Origin: Clavibacter sp.
GTDB lineage: Bacteria > Actinomycetota > Actinomycetes > Nanopelagicales > Nanopelagicaceae
Assembly (NCBI GenBank): GCA_003569145.1
Contig: BGOH01000002.1
Location: 62,001-126,000 of the forward strand
DNA length: 64,000 nucleotides
Direction: 5' to 3'
Below the pieces are notes generated by a model. That model was not told the origin of the DNA. It saw nothing but the letters and a program-made list of their open reading frames with translations, and made no database searches. Positions 47,465-58,965 of this stretch are shown here, piece by piece; within the stretch, counting starts at the first letter, position 1, and every line of letters begins with the position of its first letter. A program made the position numbers and the translations under genes.

Positions 47465-49923
47465 CTATAAAACGATATTTACAAACTTCGGGGCCTTGGT
47501 AATTACCTTCTTAGGGCTTACTCCCCCAAGATCAGAGACTATTGCTGGATCGCTTAAAGCCATCTTCTCAAGGGCTTCATCGGTAATATCTGGTGATACT
47601 TCAACCCTAGATTTGATTTTGCCATTTATCTGGAAAATAGCAGTGACTGAGTCTTGAGTTAATAGTTGAGGATCAACGCTGGGCCATCCTGCTCTCGCAA
47701 CTGATGGCTGATGGCCTAATACCTCCCACATCTCCTCAGCGGTATAGGGCGCAATTAAAGAAAGTGATATCGCCACTATTTCAACGGCCTCTCTTACTGC
47801 AGCATCTGATGGGCCAACACCGGAATCAATTGCTTTTCTTGCGGCATTTACTAGCTCCATAATCCTTGCTACCACAACATTGAATCTAAAAGACTCAACT
47901 GCAAATGAGATATCAGATAGAGCTTTATGAGAAACTTTTCTTAATTCTAAATCACCTTTTGAAAAATCAATCCCCGGCTCACTCTTGACATCTCCGGCAA
48001 GGCGCCAAGCGCGATGCAAGAACTTCGATGACCCTGTCGGTGAAACATCAGCCCAATCAACATCATCTTCTGGTGGGCCTGCAAAGACCATTGATAACCG
48101 GATTGCATCTACGCCATGTTTTTCAAGTTCCTCAGAGAGGGCTACTAAATTGCCACGGCTCTTACTCATAGCAGAGCCATCCATTAAAACCATTCCTTGA
48201 TTAAGTAGTCTGGTAAATGGCTCTGAGAAATCTACGTAGCCCATATCTTTTAGCGCTTTGGTAAAAAAGCGTGAATAGAGCAGATGCAAGATGGCATGAG
48301 TTACTCCGCCTACATATTGATCTACTGGTAGCCAGGTATCGACTTCTTTTCTATCAAAAGGTTTATCGTGGGTGTTAACGCTGGTATAGCGCAAGAAATA
48401 CCAAGATGAGTCAACGAAGGTATCCATGGTGTCGGTATCTCTTAAAGCGCCTGCGCCACACTTAGGACACTTAACATTGACCCAATCAGTTGCTGTGGCA
48501 AGAGGTGATGTCCCCTTTGGCCTTAAATCTAGCGACTTGGAATCCGGTAATTTAATTGGAAGATCACTTTCATTTACTGGCACTTCGCCGCACTTCTGAC
48601 AGTGAATAATTGGAAATGGAGTTCCCCAATAACGCTGACGTGAAATCAACCAATCTCTAAGGCGATAGTTATTAGATGCCTTTGCTAAATTCTTTGCCTC
48701 AAGTTCTGCAATTATCTTTCCAATTGCTGCTGCGCTTTCAAGCCCATTTAGGCTGCCAGAGTTAACCATTACCCCAGAGCCACTAGTAGCAACACCGCTA
48801 ACGGCAGGATCTTCTTGCCCCTCTACTTGAACTACCACTCTCACCGGTAGCTTCATCGCTCTAGCAAAATCTAAATCTCTCTGGTCATGAGCAGGAACAG
48901 CCATGATGGCCCCTGTTCCATAATCAGCTAATACATAATCACTTGCCCAGATTGGAATTCTCTCGTTATTAACTGGATTTATTGCATAGCGTCCTAGAAA
49001 AATGCCGCTCTTGGCTCTATCTGTTGCCAATCTATCGATATCACTTGCCGACTTAACGCTATCGAAGTATTTTTCAAAGTTAGCTTGCACTTCTGTATTT
49101 GCCACTAACTCTCTAGCTAATTCGCTATCAACAGCAACTACCATAAATGTTGCGCCATAGAGAGTATCGGGCCTGGTGGTATAGACCGTTAAGGCTTCTT
49201 CTCTTCCCTCGATATTGAATTTAACTTCAGCTCCAACGGATTTTCCAATCCAATTGCGCTGCATAGTTAGAACTTTCTCAGGCCACTTGCCCTCAAGTTC
49301 TTTCATGTCATCAAGTAATCTCTCGGCATAATCAGTGATTTTGAAATACCACTGACTCAACTTCTTCTTTGTTACTGGATTATCACAGCGTTCACAAAGC
49401 CCTGCTATTACCTGCTCATTTGCCAAAACAGTCTGGCAATCTGGGCACCAATTAACTGGTGAGTTCTTGCGATAAGCCAGTCCCTTTTCATATAGTTTTA
49501 AAAATATCCATTGATTCCAACGGTAATACTCACTATCGCAGGTATAAAGCACTCGATCCCAATCAAATGAGCAGGCATACCTGCGCATCGAAGCTTTCTG
49601 GGTATTTATATTTTCATAAGTCCAAATACTTGGATCTTCATTGCGCTTGATTGCAGCATTTTCTGCTGGGAGACCAAAAGCATCCCAGCCAATTGGATGC
49701 ATGACGTTAAAGCCTTTTTGCACCCAGTAACGAGCAATCACATCACCTAAGGCATATGCCTCAGCATGGCCCATATGAAGATCGCCCGATGGATAGGGAA
49801 ACATATCCAGTACATATTTCTTAGGGCGGGGATCACTTGCATCCCCGGATCTAAATGGCGCTAGCTTGTCCCAAATGGCAACCACTTCTCTTGAATAAAG
49901 TGAAAGTCATAGGCCGAGAGCAT
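47465..49923 (-). CDS. leuS: Leucyl-tRNA synthetase, frameshifted near the N-terminus
   Basis: Class I synthetase with the HIGH motif as [15 protein letters not shown], a CP1 editing domain ([16 protein letters not shown]), zinc-site cysteines (CPDC...CERC) and the KMSKS motif as [12 protein letters not shown]. From the ATG at 49921-49923 the first 15 codons ([15 protein letters not shown]) are in one frame, the rest in another; the join is at CC 49877-49878, where one more base gives [13 protein letters not shown] and an 819-residue protein. The GTG at 49885 gives 806 residues but lacks the conserved N-terminal helix. Sequence error is the simplest reading. Confidence 0.95.
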
Positions 49924-49932
49924 TGCCCTAGA

Positions 49933-50889
49933 TTACCGCCAATTAACTCCAGTTAATTCACTGCTAACGCTCCAGAGGTTTCGAGCCAAGCCTTGATCAT
50001 AGGCAATAGAGCGAGCTCTTGTTGCTTTTGGAAAACCGCGCATCTCCAACAATCCATCAGGACCAAGATATGAAGCGCCATAGAGATTTGGAAATGTTGC
50101 AGCGCATAGCGTTGGAAGCGCTCCTCTTGATGCTGATTGCGCGATAAGGGAGTTTGCAAAGGCTGCCCCTCGCTCTTCAAAAATACTTCCTCGCATCTTT
50201 GGTCCAACACTCTGCAAATTAGTATTTGCATAACCAGGATGGGCAGCAAATGCGCTAAAACTATAATTGGCTTTTCTAGCAATTCTCTCTAATTCAAATG
50301 TGAAGAGCAGATTAGCTAATTTACTTGCACCATAGGCTGACCAGGGTTGATATTTATTTCTGCCAAGACAGATATCTCTTATTGCATCTTGGCTACCTTC
50401 ACCCAAATTTCCAAATCGATGGGCCGAACTTGATACCGAGACAACTCTTGATTTGATTCGATCTGCTAACAGTCCAGCAAGTGCAAAGTGGCCCAGGTGA
50501 TTAACTCCCATTTGTAGTTCAAAATCATCAGCAGTCTTTGTATATGGAGTTGCCATGACCCCAGCATTTAATATCAAAACATCAATATCTTGCTTTACTT
50601 CTCTCGCTGCTTTTCTAATGCTATTTAAATCGGCTAAATCTAGATGGAGAATTTGAGCTCTCTGGCTTGATAACTCTTTTACTACCTGCTCGGCTTTCTT
50701 TAGATCTCTTGCAGCAATTGTTACCTGCGCCCCTGCTCTAATTAGTTCTCTAGCGCTCTCAAGACCAATGCCGCTAGTTGCTCCAGTGATAAGAAAATGT
50801 TTGCCGCTTTGATCGCCAATATCGCTAGCGTTCCAGCCGCGCGGAATTACTTGAAGAGCGAGCGCGTTTTTCTCTGAGTTGCTATCCAT
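49933..50889 (-). CDS. Short-chain dehydrogenase/reductase
   Basis: Extended SDR of 318 residues resembling retinol-dehydrogenase/WWOX-like reductases. Cofactor motif ITGATSGIGLESARELI (TGxxxGIG), structural LNAGVM (NNAG-type) and catalytic YGASKLANLLF (YxxxK) with the serine in SVSSSAH. The Arg/Asp after beta-2 (AARDLKK) suggests NADP. Substrate unknown. Starts at ATG 50887-50889, next to tRNA-Ala. Confidence 0.88.
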   Translation of the reverse strand: MDSNSEKNALALQVIPRGWNASDIGDQSGKHFLITGATSGIGLESARELIRAGAQVTIAARDLKKAEQVVKELSSQRAQILHLDLADLNSIRKAAREVKQDIDVLILNAGVMATPYTKTADDFELQMGVNHLGHFALAGLLADRIKSRVVSVSSSAHRFGNLGEGSQDAIRDICLGRNKYQPWSAYGASKLANLLFTFELERIARKANYSFSAFAAHPGYANTNLQSVGPKMRGSIFEERGAAFANSLIAQSASRGALPTLCAATFPNLYGASYLGPDGLLEMRGFPKATRARSIAYDQGLARNLWSVSSELTGVNWR

Positions 50890-50893
50890 AACG

Positions 50894-50966
50894 TGGAGCT
50901 AAGGGGACTTGAACCCCTGACCCCCTGCATGCCATGCAGGTGCGCTACCAGCTGCGCCATAGCCCC
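50894..50966 (-). tRNA. tRNA-Ala (GGC)
   Basis: Seventy-three bases on the minus strand beginning GGGGCTA and ending TAGCTCC plus discriminator A. The anticodon stem CCTGC/GCAGG encloses ATGGCAT, anticodon GGC at 50931-50933; T-loop GGTTCAAGTCC. CCA is not encoded. Between the SDR gene and the phosphatase gene. Confidence 0.95.
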
Positions 50967-51013
50967 GAACTTTTATTACGTTTTTAAGGTAACAGACCAG
51001 ACCTTACCTCAAA

Positions 51014-51658
51014 CTACGCCCCACTTTCCTCTCCATATATCGGCTCGGGTAGTGAGCCAGAGTTATGTTCTACTAAAACCCAACCAGAGCGATGATGGCC
51101 ATTTTCTAGAATCGACCAAGAAGCATTGGATAGTCCGCCGATTGATGACCACTGTTTCATCGGCATATCAAGCATCTTGCCTAAAATACAACGCGCAGTT
51201 CCGCCGTGGGTTGCAACTATTAGAGTTGAGACATCGCCGCGTAAACCCTTTTCAATTGCTCTAACAGCTCTTGTGGCAATCTCACTTCTCTTCTCGCCAA
51301 CTTCTCCTGCCCTCTCATCATCTCCATCTAACCAATGAACAAATCGATGATAATCCTCAGCTCTATTCTGCTCCCCAGTTTTTCCTTCCCAATTGCCACC
51401 ATTGGTCTCTCTTAAGTCTGGATCAATGTGAACTTCTAGGCCAGCTAACTTGGCTAGCGCCTCGGCAGTCTTTCTTGCTCTAATTAAATCGCTTGAAATT
51501 ATTTTCGAAGGTTGAAGATTTAGAAGTAGTGGAGCTGCTCGCTCCACTTGGCGTATACCAACCTCATTTAAGGCAATATCAGAATGTCCCTGAAATCGAT
51601 TAGCGATATTCCAATCAGTCTGGCCATGGCGCCAGAGAACTATGCGTTGTCTCTCCAT
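51014..51658 (-). CDS. Histidine phosphatase (phosphoglycerate-mutase-like) family protein
   Basis: Protein of 214 residues with the catalytic RHG in LWRHGQTDWNIANRFQGHSD, the second acidic site DLRETNGGNWEGKTGEQ and the second catalytic His in VATHGGTARCIL. In actinobacteria the gene always follows nadD-rsfS; the Mycobacterium homologue (Rv2419c) is a glucosyl-3-phosphoglycerate phosphatase, a possible but unproven role here. Lies three bases from rsfS. Confidence 0.88.
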   Translation of the reverse strand: MERQRIVLWRHGQTDWNIANRFQGHSDIALNEVGIRQVERAAPLLLNLQPSKIISSDLIRARKTAEALAKLAGLEVHIDPDLRETNGGNWEGKTGEQNRAEDYHRFVHWLDGDDERAGEVGEKRSEIATRAVRAIEKGLRGDVSTLIVATHGGTARCILGKMLDMPMKQWSSIGGLSNASWSILENGHHRSGWVLVEHNSGSLPEPIYGEESGA

Positions 51659-51661
51659 TTT

Positions 51662-52045
51662 TTATTTGCCTGCCTTGAATGCCTCAGCTGCCGTTAGCGC
51701 ATCTAATTTGATACTTGGACAATCATTCCAAAGCCGATCTAGGCTGTAATACTGGCGTGCCTGCTGAGTTTGAACATGAACCACTAAATCTTGATAATCA
51801 AGAAGAATCCAATTCTCTGAACTCTCTCGTCTAGTTGGCTTCTCCCCCAAGAGTGATAATTGGCGCTCTACTTCATCAGCAATTGCATCAATTTGTCGCT
51901 CATTACCTCCACTAATTAATAGAAATACTTCACTTAAGAGCATCTGTTCTGATAAATCCATTGCCAGTAAATCACTGCCCAGCTTCTCTATAGCAGCAGA
52001 TGCAGCTATCTGGGTGTGTTCAAGCGTTGATTTACGCGGCGGCAT
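51662..52045 (-). CDS. rsfS: Ribosome silencing factor RsfS
   Basis: Binds uL14 on the 50S subunit and blocks subunit joining under starvation. The 127 residues show the family core (SEVFLLISGGNERQIDAIAD and YQDLVVHVQTQQARQYYSLD). Overlaps the end of nadD by 14 bases, the usual nadD-rsfS pair. Confidence 0.95.
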   Translation of the reverse strand: MPPRKSTLEHTQIAASAAIEKLGSDLLAMDLSEQMLLSEVFLLISGGNERQIDAIADEVERQLSLLGEKPTRRESSENWILLDYQDLVVHVQTQQARQYYSLDRLWNDCPSIKLDALTAAEAFKAGK

Positions 52046-52634
52046 AGATTCCTTGGCTCTTTATATAGGCAGCCACTCCGGCCGGCACAAGTGAATCAAA
52101 AGGCTCTGATGCCTTTATCAAATTTCGAACCTTGGTTGAGGAGATATCTAGCGCGTTTATCTCTATCTGGCTATAAGTAATTGACTTTGCAACCTTTGCA
52201 CTTTCTAATTTCTGACCAGGGCGAGTAATTACTAGAAATTCCACGCTCTTTGCCACCTGCTCAACCTCTTTCCACTCATCAATTTTTGCAAAAGCATCGC
52301 TACCGATTATCCAAACTAGATTATCGCCAGGATTTTGCGTGGTGAAATAATCAATGCTCTGAAAAGCATAGCTTGGCCTTGAATCATCAATTTCAAATCT
52401 GCTTATCTCAAGCTCTCTATATCTGCTCATACAATCTTTCAAAGCAATTTCAACCATAGCAAGACGGTGGGCCGCGCTAGCTGCAACGCTCTTCTGCCAA
52501 GGGTTGCCAGCAGGAATAACAATGAATTTTTCAAAACGCGCAGAGCTTAAAAGTTCTTCAATGACAAAAAGATGCCCATTATGAATGGGGTCAAAACTTC
52601 CCCCAAATAAGGCGATTGATTTAGTCGCGATCAA
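52032..52634 (-). CDS. nadD: Nicotinate-nucleotide adenylyltransferase
   Basis: Joins ATP and nicotinate mononucleotide in NAD synthesis. Nucleotidyltransferase of 200 residues with ALFGGSFDPIHNGHLFVIEE (HxGH) and ISSTKVRNLI. The TTG at 52632-52634 is the likely start; it lies inside the last codons of the small membrane protein gene upstream, so the two are translationally coupled. Confidence 0.95.
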   Translation of the reverse strand: MIATKSIALFGGSFDPIHNGHLFVIEELLSSARFEKFIVIPAGNPWQKSVAASAAHRLAMVEIALKDCMSRYRELEISRFEIDDSRPSYAFQSIDYFTTQNPGDNLVWIIGSDAFAKIDEWKEVEQVAKSVEFLVITRPGQKLESAKVAKSITYSQIEINALDISSTKVRNLIKASEPFDSLVPAGVAAYIKSQGIYAAA

Positions 52635-52767
52635 GGCGTAGTACTAGATAGAGCATCAGCATCAAAACGGCAAAGGTAAAGACTCCGAAAAATACTGGGG
52701 AGGCTGGAAGTTCACGCTTGACCTCACTGAAGCTCTCCATCAGCATCGCAATTGAAAATAACTTCAT
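52621..52767 (-). CDS. Small single-span membrane protein upstream of nadD
   Basis: A 48-residue reading frame with ATG at 52765-52767 and TAA at 52621-52623. The N-terminal 22 residues are amphipathic and charged (SFSEVKRELPASP), followed by one membrane helix (VFFGVFTFAVLMLMLYLVL) and a charged end RLDRD. It ends 14 bases inside nadD in a different frame. Tiny proteins with a C-terminal helix ending in R-x-D/N-x-D are commonly annotated next to nadD in actinobacteria, so it is probably real and conserved; function unknown. Confidence 0.72.
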   Translation of the reverse strand: MKLFSIAMLMESFSEVKRELPASPVFFGVFTFAVLMLMLYLVLRLDRD

Positions 52768-52779
52768 CACTTACCTATC

Positions 52780-55898
<3,119 letters not shown>

Positions 55899-55908
55899 AT
55901 CTTTATTT

Positions 55909-57081
55909 TCAACCTCGGTAAGCGGCTCGGGCGCGATCAATTACGCGCTTAATACATGCTTCAAGATATTCGATTTCACTCTCGCTATTGCTGATTCCAA
56001 GGGAAAAACGCAGAGAGCTGCGAGCTTGAGCCTGACTTCTTCCCATAGCTAGCAGAACATGGCTCGCTTCCTGGACTCCAGCGCTACAAGCAGAGCCAGT
56101 GCTACACGCTATTCCTTCAGCATCAAACAAAAGAAGCATTGAATCACTCTCAGTGGAAGGAAACTCGATATTGGCAATTCCAGGCAATATCTCTCCTTCT
56201 AAAGGCGAATTTAATCTCACATCACTGACTTGACCTTGAATTGTTGAGATAAGTTTTGCTCGTAATGCAAATACTTTCTGATAATTGCTCTCCATATCTC
56301 GCATCGCAGAAGCTGTTGCAGAAACAAAGGATGCAATACCGGCAGCGTTTATCGTGCCACTTCTGATATCCCTCTCCTGTCCCCCGCCATGAAGTAATGG
56401 AGTGATATCAACGCCCTTTTTCAAAACCAGAGCAGCAACCCCGACTGGCCCGCCAACTTTATGGGCGCTAACTGTCATGGCAAAGAGACCAAGATCTTTA
56501 AAGGAGAGTTTGACTTTCCCAAGACTTTGAACTGCATCGCTATGGAGCGGGATTTTGTAAGCCTCTGCAAGTTTTGCAATCTCCTTAATTGGCTGAATTG
56601 TTCCAACTTCATTATTGGAGTGCATCACACTGATTAGAGCTATCTCTTCATGGCGCTCTTTGATTACAGATTCCATCTGCTCAAGATCTATGTATCCATC
56701 TTTACTGACATTAATCATCAAAATTTCTGCCTGCCCAGATTCACCAAGCCAGAGCGCTGGATCTAAAACAGCGTGATGTTCAAAAGATGAAATTAGAATC
56801 AATTTTCGCTTTGGATCTTCTTTTAGTCGATGCCAGAAGATTCCTTTAATGGCTAAGTTATTAGCCTCAGTACCTGATGCGGTGAAGATAATCTCACTTG
56901 AGTGGCAGCCAATGAGGTTAGCTAGAGTCTCTCTTGACTCCTCAACTTTCTTTCGCGCCAAGCGTCCATTGCTATGAAGGCTTGATGGATTTCCCACCAG
57001 TTTTGATTGTTCAATAAAGCTCTCAAGTGCCACCGATGAGATCGGGGTGGTTGAAGCATGATCGAAATAGACCTGAGGCAT
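55909..57081 (-). CDS. Cysteine desulfurase (NifS/IscS family)
   Basis: PLP enzyme releasing sulfur from cysteine for tRNA thiolation and probably Fe-S clusters. The 390 residues show YFDHASTTPISSVAL, the PLP lysine in TVSAHKVGGPVGVAAL, and the catalytic cysteine loop CSTGSACSAGVQEASHVL. The direct desulfurase-mnmA order indicates that it serves MnmA, as in other actinobacteria (Rv3025c/Rv3024c). Confidence 0.95.
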   Translation of the reverse strand: MPQVYFDHASTTPISSVALESFIEQSKLVGNPSSLHSNGRLARKKVEESRETLANLIGCHSSEIIFTASGTEANNLAIKGIFWHRLKEDPKRKLILISSFEHHAVLDPALWLGESGQAEILMINVSKDGYIDLEQMESVIKERHEEIALISVMHSNNEVGTIQPIKEIAKLAEAYKIPLHSDAVQSLGKVKLSFKDLGLFAMTVSAHKVGGPVGVAALVLKKGVDITPLLHGGGQERDIRSGTINAAGIASFVSATASAMRDMESNYQKVFALRAKLISTIQGQVSDVRLNSPLEGEILPGIANIEFPSTESDSMLLLFDAEGIACSTGSACSAGVQEASHVLLAMGRSQAQARSSLRFSLGISNSESEIEYLEACIKRVIDRARAAYRG

Positions 57082-57106
57082 ATTGCTAATTCTAAATGTC
57101 TTTAGG

Positions 57107-57138
57107 AAAAGCGCTTAATGGAGCCGGACTTTAAGCGC
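57107..57138 (-). terminator. Rho-independent terminator of etfB-etfA
   Basis: Eight-base stem GCGCTTAA (57111-57118) / TTAAGCGC (57131-57138), loop of 12, followed on the minus strand by TTTT (57107-57110). The stem includes the etfA stop codon. Confidence 0.65.
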
Positions 57139-58084
57139 GTTTAGCCGAGATTGCTTGCCCCACTTGAGGCAGAACTGCAAATAAATCTCCAACCACACCA
57201 AAATCAGCGACATCAAATATTGGAGCTTCTGGATCTTTATTAATCGCCACAATTGTCTTTGAGGTCTGCATTCCCGCACGATGTTGAATTGCGCCAGATA
57301 TACCGCACGCTAAATAAAGTTGTGGGCTAACCGTCTTTCCAGTCTGACCAACTTGATGAGTATGTGGATACCAACCAGCATCGGTAGCGGCTCTTGATGC
57401 GCCAACTGCTGCGCCGAGTAAATCTGCTAGCGCTTCAACCGGTTTGAAATCTCCATTTGTTCCACGTCCTCCAGAGATAACTACTTTTGCCTCTGTTAGC
57501 TCTGGCCTTCCTCCTTTAACAGCAGGTTTGGAATCAGTAATAGTTACTAGTTTTGCCTTTTCAGAAATCACAGCATCAACTTTTTCAAAAGCTGGAGCAT
57601 TTGATCCAACTTCAGCCTCAATTGCTGAGGGGCGAATAGTTATAACTGGAATTCCTGCACTGACTTTTGAAGAGACTGTAAATGAACCACCAAAGACAGA
57701 TTGGGTAGCGCTTAGATCAGAGGCGAAATCGATAGCATCAGTAATAACTCCGCTATTTAGCCTTATTGCCAATCTTCCTGCTATCTCTTTTCCTGCAGAG
57801 GTTGAGGGAATCAAGATTGCATCGGGCTTTACTTTTTCAACTACCTGAGTAATTGCATCAAGAAGGCAAGCCTGGCCGTGCTTTGCAAAATCATTACTTT
57901 CAACTGCGATGACCTGTCCAATAACAGTATTTGCTAATTGCTCACTTAAGGCTTGGCTCTGACTCTCTGGCGCAAGGATTAGACCAACGCAATCGCCTGC
58001 TCGCTTAGCAAAAGTTGCTAGCTCACCAGCAGTTTTTGCTACTTTTCCTGAGGCGTGATCGACCAAAATCAATACTTTTGCCAT
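57131..58084 (-). CDS. etfA: Electron transfer flavoprotein alpha subunit
   Basis: FAD-carrying subunit of ETF, shuttling electrons from acyl-CoA and related dehydrogenases to the respiratory chain. Of 317 residues, the N-terminal half is an adenine-nucleotide-hydrolase-like fold; the C-terminal FAD domain has VSGGRGTNGDFKPVEALA, GQTGKTVSPQLYLACGISGA and AINKDPEAPIFDVADFGVVG. Two bases after etfB. Confidence 0.96.
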   Translation of the reverse strand: MAKVLILVDHASGKVAKTAGELATFAKRAGDCVGLILAPESQSQALSEQLANTVIGQVIAVESNDFAKHGQACLLDAITQVVEKVKPDAILIPSTSAGKEIAGRLAIRLNSGVITDAIDFASDLSATQSVFGGSFTVSSKVSAGIPVITIRPSAIEAEVGSNAPAFEKVDAVISEKAKLVTITDSKPAVKGGRPELTEAKVVISGGRGTNGDFKPVEALADLLGAAVGASRAATDAGWYPHTHQVGQTGKTVSPQLYLACGISGAIQHRAGMQTSKTIVAINKDPEAPIFDVADFGVVGDLFAVLPQVGQAISAKRA

Positions 58085-58086
58085 CG

Positions 58087-58881
58087 CTAGACCAATCTCT
58101 TTTCTTGAAGGAACTCGGCAAGTTTTAATCCGCCCTCACCACTATCTTCGATCTTGATGCCTTTATCGCGGGGCGGACGAGCCTTTGCATCTAATACTGC
58201 GCTCCAGGCGCCACTTATCCCAACCTCACTTGGGGAAATTCCAATATCGCTAAGGCTTTTGGTTGCGATTGTTTTCTTCTTAGCAGCCATGATTCCCTTA
58301 AATGAGGGATAGCGAGGTTCATTTATCTTTTCAATAACGCTAACAACGCAAGGAAGTGCTGCCGACATAACTTCAACGCCGCTCTCACTCATTCTGGCAA
58401 TTTCAACGCTAGATGATGAAGGATCAACTTTTACAGATCCTGCAAAAGTAAGTTGGGCCCAACCAAGTCGCTCTGCAAGCATTGCAGGAATAACGCTCAT
58501 GCGTGCATCAGTTGATTCGGTGCCGCAGAAAACTAAATCAAAACCACCATCGCTTATTACCTTTGCTAACACTTTTGAGGTAGTGAGCGCATCAGAGCCG
58601 CTTAGAGCTGGATCACTGATCAATATAGCTTCATCTGCTCCCATTGATAGACCTTTACGTATTGCCTCACTGGCCCGATCTGGTCCCATAGAAATTAAAG
58701 TGATGCTATGAGTTGCCCCTTCTGCATTTAACGGTTCAACAATTCGAAGCGCTTCTTCAATGGCATATTCATCTAAATCATTTAGAACTGCATCAACGCT
58801 GGCTCGATCAAGAAGTCCATTGACCATTTTCTTCTCGGCCCATGAATCTGGGACTTGCTTGACACAGATCGCTATCTTCAC
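58087..58881 (-). CDS. etfB: Electron transfer flavoprotein beta subunit
   Basis: AMP-binding subunit of ETF, about 264 residues: KIAICVKQVPDSWAEKKMV at the start, LNDLDEYAIEEALRI, and the family signature VSVIEKINEPRYPSFKGIMAAKKK. The frame stays open to 59118, but those 79 extra residues overlap the divergent glgX gene and do not match the family, so the GTG at 58879-58881 is chosen. The TAACAT seven bases upstream and the lack of a ribosome binding site suggest a leaderless mRNA. Confidence 0.95.
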   Translation of the reverse strand: MKIAICVKQVPDSWAEKKMVNGLLDRASVDAVLNDLDEYAIEEALRIVEPLNAEGATHSITLISMGPDRASEAIRKGLSMGADEAILISDPALSGSDALTTSKVLAKVISDGGFDLVFCGTESTDARMSVIPAMLAERLGWAQLTFAGSVKVDPSSSSVEIARMSESGVEVMSAALPCVVSVIEKINEPRYPSFKGIMAAKKKTIATKSLSDIGISPSEVGISGAWSAVLDAKARPPRDKGIKIEDSGEGGLKLAEFLQEKRLV

Positions 58882-58965
58882 GGGGCTTATGTTACTGGGC
58901 AGTAACCTTGCTCTCCACTCCAATTGATCGCAATCGGGTGGCGCCAATAAAGATAAGGAGAGTGC

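Noticed and set aside
57444-57848. 134-residue plus-strand ORF
   Set aside because: Antisense shadow of etfA.
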